NCBI RefSeq assembly: GCF_016654005.1
Contig: NZ_JAEPWN010000007.1
Location: 158,857 to 222,856 of the forward strand
DNA from: Brevundimonas nasdae
GTDB taxonomy: Bacteria > Pseudomonadota > Alphaproteobacteria > Caulobacterales > Caulobacteraceae
DNA: 64,000 bases
Direction of reading: 5' to 3'
Shown: piece by piece, positions 61,950 through 64,000 of the stretch
How positions within the stretch are numbered: the first letter of the stretch is position 1
Layout: every line of letters starts with the position of its first letter
The notes under the pieces: generated by a model
Database searches by the model: none
What the model saw: the letters and a program-made list of their open reading frames with translations, nothing else
What the model was told of the DNA's origin: nothing
Made by a program: the position numbers and the translations under genes

Positions 61950-62569
61950 TGTCGAACCGCCTGCCTGACTTGGCATTTGCTGCTGCGGCCGCTGCCTTGG
62001 GCATCGGAATCGTTTTCGTTTTTCGTTCGATGTATCTTGCCGAAGACATACTGCCTTTCGCGCAGGAGATGACGCTCATCTTCCTCGGCGCTGTCGTGAC
62101 GATCATTCTGACCGCGGCGCTTCTCAATCGCCAGACCGATCTCGAGCTTCGCAAGGAAGGAAGGGTCATCATCCTCCAGCAGCAATGCGACATTTACATG
62201 GCCTGTATCGAGAAGGTCGCAGAGATCGTGGAAACCGCAAGGCACGATGCGAAGCTGATCGATGAACTGCGTGTTCTCAGCCACAAGCTGGCTGTGGTCG
62301 CGAGTGCAGGGGTCGTGTCCAGCTTCGAGCAGGTACTGGAGAGCTTGCAGTCCGGTTTTGCTGACGGCACGCTCTCGGACGGGGACGGAGAGGGCGTGAT
62401 GAATGCCGTCGCCGATCTCACGATAGCGATGCGGTCGGACGTCCTGCACGCTGCTGCCTTTCCTTCGCAGAACACCGAATGCGCCGTTCGCCTGAATTCG
62501 AGGCGAATGGAAAAACTCGACGATCTCGAACGTCACCTTCTCGTATCCACCGACACCCGGGAGAACTGA
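61949..62569 (+). CDS. Hypothetical membrane-anchored protein with two TM helices
   Basis: This 206-residue protein has two N-terminal membrane helices (LAFAAAAAALGIGIVFVFRS and MTLIFLGAVVTIILTAALLN) and then a cytoplasmic, mostly helical region (residues about 70-206). In that region ELRKEGRVIILQQQCDIYMA and IVETARHDAKLIDELRVL look coiled-coil-like. ATG 61949 is chosen over GTG 61943 because it overlaps the previous stop. I know no family. Its place after HdeD suggests a membrane partner in envelope stress tolerance. It ends one base before the next ATG. Confidence 0.7.
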   Translation: MSNRLPDLAFAAAAAALGIGIVFVFRSMYLAEDILPFAQEMTLIFLGAVVTIILTAALLNRQTDLELRKEGRVIILQQQCDIYMACIEKVAEIVETARHDAKLIDELRVLSHKLAVVASAGVVSSFEQVLESLQSGFADGTLSDGDGEGVMNAVADLTIAMRSDVLHAAAFPSQNTECAVRLNSRRMEKLDDLERHLLVSTDTREN

Positions 62570-62570
62570 T

Positions 62571-63110
62571 ATGCGCGGCCATAATCGCCCACCATTCCCG
62601 CCGAAAATTCCCGGAACCGATCAGCCATCCTGGGACGTGCCGACGGCAATCATCTACCGTCCTGCCCGTTCCGCGATGACATCGGCGCCTCGGCCCAACT
62701 ACTGGGTTCTCGAGTTCGAGCCGTCCCGGCCGCCGCAGATCGAGCCGCTGATGGGATACACGTCCAGCGGCGATCCCTATCGTCCGATTCGGCTGAAGTT
62801 TCCGGATCGCGACAGCGCCGTGGACTTCGCAGAGCGGCAGGACTGGCATTATGTCGTGCGCGAGGACGCTGGGGGAGCCCGGATGGCGAACCCTTGGGCG
62901 GGTGAGACGCGCCACCGGCTGCACAGGGGCGTCGATGCCCCGGGAGCCTTCCGGGTCCCCTTCCGCCCCGATCGCGGCCTCTCAAGAGGCGTCCAGCATG
63001 AGAGCACGGCCAACCCGTCTACCAGCGACAGGGAGAGTTTCGATCCGGTCCTCGAAGCCTCGCTCGAATCCTTCCCCGCCTCTGATCCTCCGGCGTGGAC
63101 GGTGACGTGA
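62571..63110 (+). CDS. NDUFS4-like (ETC complex I subunit) domain protein, stop supplied by IS3
   Basis: Residues about 28-98 (AIIYRPARSAMTSAPRPNYW, VLEFEPSRPPQIEPLMGYTS and FPDRDSAVDFAERQDWHYVV) match the NDUFS4/ETC_C1 accessory subunit family of complex I. A long linker and the short motif SFPASDPPAW, common at the end of small Alphaproteobacterial proteins, follow. The stop TGA lies inside the IS3 inverted repeat (TGACGTGACC), so the last residues (TVT) come from the element, though little seems lost. It is the last gene of the island. A role in respiratory-chain protection is inference. Confidence 0.78.
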   Translation: MRGHNRPPFPPKIPGTDQPSWDVPTAIIYRPARSAMTSAPRPNYWVLEFEPSRPPQIEPLMGYTSSGDPYRPIRLKFPDRDSAVDFAERQDWHYVVREDAGGARMANPWAGETRHRLHRGVDAPGAFRVPFRPDRGLSRGVQHESTANPSTSDRESFDPVLEASLESFPASDPPAWTVT

Positions 63111-63166
63111 CCCCCTGAAACTCCTCCAGGAATAGCTAGAGTCCGCCCCAACGAAGGACGGACAGA

Positions 63167-63433
63167 ATGAAGCGATCAAGGTTCACGGAAGAGCGGATCA
63201 TCGGGATCCTGCGGGAGCAGGAGGCCGGAGTGACGACGGCGGAGGTGTGTAGGCGTCACGGGGTCAGCTCGGCGACCTTTTACAAATGGAAGGCCAAGTT
63301 CGGCGGGCTCGACGTGTCGGAGGCTCGGCGGCTGAAGGCGCTTGAAGACGAGAACGCCCGGCTCAAGCGGATGCTGGCGGACGCGATGCTGGACAACGTG
63401 GCCCTGAAGGACCTGCTGGGAAAAAAGTGGTGA
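63167..63433 (+). CDS. IS3-family transposase orfA (copy 2)
   Basis: This 88-residue OrfA ([20 protein letters not shown]) differs from copy 1 at a handful of residues (for example TTAEVCRRHGVSS for [12 protein letters not shown]), so the two copies are diverged relatives rather than a recent duplication. It ends LLGKKW at the same A6G slippery site, here at 63421-63427. It is intact but its orfB partner is not, so the copy cannot move by itself. Confidence 0.92.
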   Translation: MKRSRFTEERIIGILREQEAGVTTAEVCRRHGVSSATFYKWKAKFGGLDVSEARRLKALEDENARLKRMLADAMLDNVALKDLLGKKW

Positions 63434-63905
63434 CGCCCGCCGGCTGGCGCGAGGCGGCTGGTCATCTGCAAGCCGCCTACGAGATGAGCGAAAGGCGGGC
63501 GTGCCGTGTTCTGGGCGTCGATCGGACGAGCGTGCGCTATCAGGCGACGCGCCCGGACGACGGCGCCCTGCGTGACCGGCTGAGGGCCCTCGCCCAGGAG
63601 CGTCGCCGTTCGGCTACTGCCGCCTGCACGTCCTGCTGCGGCGCGAGGGCCATGCGGTCAACAAGAAGCGGGTTCAGCGGATCTATCGCGAGGAACGGCT
63701 GACGGTGCGCCGGCGCGGCGGCCGGAAGCGAGCGATGGGCACGCGGCGACCGCTGGACCTGCCGCTGGTCGCCAACCAGCGCTGGTCGCTGGACTTGGCT
63801 GCTACGCGCCGCCCTCCGGGTCGTCTCTGACCAGATGACGGACGGGCGGCGCTTCCGCATCCTGACGGTGATCGACAACTGCACCCGCGAATGCCTGGCG
63901 CTGGT
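63428..63905 (+). pseudogene. IS3 orfB fragment (copy 2)
   Basis: Homology to copy 1 orfB runs from KVVTPAGWREAAGHLQ to [12 protein letters not shown]. It is broken in two places. A missing base near 63608 turns RRRFGYCRLHVLL into a shifted frame. A 25-nt insertion at 63797-63821 lies between CTGGACTT and CGTCTCTGACC. The net change of +24 would restore the frame but adds 8 residues beside the first catalytic Asp. The DDE domain is then cut after its first third by the IS21-like end. Confidence 0.85.
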
Positions 63906-64000
63906 TGTCAATCGGCGTCTAAAAGGGACCCCCTATCGGCGTGCAATAGGGACCCCCTTTTGGGGTTCGTGATGGACGTCACGAGCGCACCGCTTGCGAG
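63906..64000 (+). mobile_element. Left end of an IS21-family element (runs off right edge)
   Basis: The sequence begins TGTCAATCGGCGTCTAAAAG and carries two related units, CGGCGTCTAAAAGGGACCCC and CGGCGTGCAATAGGGACCCC, the tandem terminal repeats typical of IS21-family ends. It interrupts the IS3 orfB. Its istA/istB genes would lie beyond the window. No reliable coding start can be set in the last 30 bases. Confidence 0.75.

Larger units (their letters stand above)
63103..63905 (+). mobile_element. IS3-family element, copy 2, truncated and interrupted
   Basis: The left end TGACGTGACCCCCTGAAACT and the following sequence match the right end of copy 1 in inverted orientation. orfA is intact; orfB is broken and stops at 63905, where an IS21-like end begins. 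The right inverted repeat is missing from the window. Confidence 0.88.

Overview
The window is GC-rich DNA with Alphaproteobacterial gene families. I think it most likely comes from a Caulobacterales/Brevundimonas-type genome. The reasons are several LacI-type regulators beside GH3 enzymes and a TonB-dependent receptor, EcfG-type (GGAAC-N16-CGTT) promoters, and an AlpA/DUF2840/TraF/DUF3363-relaxase island typical of Alphaproteobacteria. Taxonomy is inferred from gene content, not from a marker gene.

Layout. (1) 1-8.7 kb is one end of a mobilizable or integrative-conjugative island on the minus strand: ParB-like protein, small hypotheticals, DUF736, ArdC antirestriction protein, AlpA-like HTH, DUF2840, TraF peptidase, lytic transglycosylase and a DUF3363 relaxase that runs off the left edge. 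An IS110 element (9.2-10.3 kb) borders it. (2) 10.5-17.9 kb is a catabolic cluster: a LysR regulator divergent from AtuA, an AtuA C-terminal-domain protein, a CitMHS transporter, an exported alpha/beta hydrolase and a tannase/feruloyl esterase, tightly packed and partly overlapping. (3) 17.9-37.8 kb is a glycoside-utilization region with four exported GH3 beta-glycosidases, a carboxylesterase, a TonB-dependent receptor, three LacI regulators, and a formylglycine-generating enzyme plus sulfatase pair. Two recurrent operator-like palindromes divide it into two apparent regulons. The sulfatase is cut off at its 3' end close to an IS3 element (37.9-39.2 kb). (4) 39.3-47.2 kb looks like resident chromosome: AsmA, an L,D-transpeptidase, a mechanosensitive-channel-like protein, OmpA-like, DUF3597, serpin, a receiver protein and a DUF6894-like protein. 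Several have EcfG-like promoters.

(5) 47.3-63.1 kb is a stress-tolerance island resembling the transmissible locus of stress tolerance / locus of heat resistance. It follows a truncated IS256 transposase and holds a PfpI/DJ-1 protein, UvrA2, PsiE, three small heat-shock proteins, a MarR regulator with a 9-bp-arm operator, a degraded FtsH, a ClpG/ClpK-type disaggregase, a remarkable fusion of a ribosome-hibernation-like domain to a sigma-70-like domain, HdeD, two hypotheticals and an NDUFS4-like protein. A second IS3 copy (63.1-63.9 kb) closes it and is itself interrupted by what looks like an IS21-family end.

At least eight reading-frame breaks in unrelated genes are single-base deletions in or beside short G/C runs. 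This looks more like residual sequencing error than gene decay, although FtsH also lacks about 60 internal residues and one Hsp20 gene has an amber codon at position 3.
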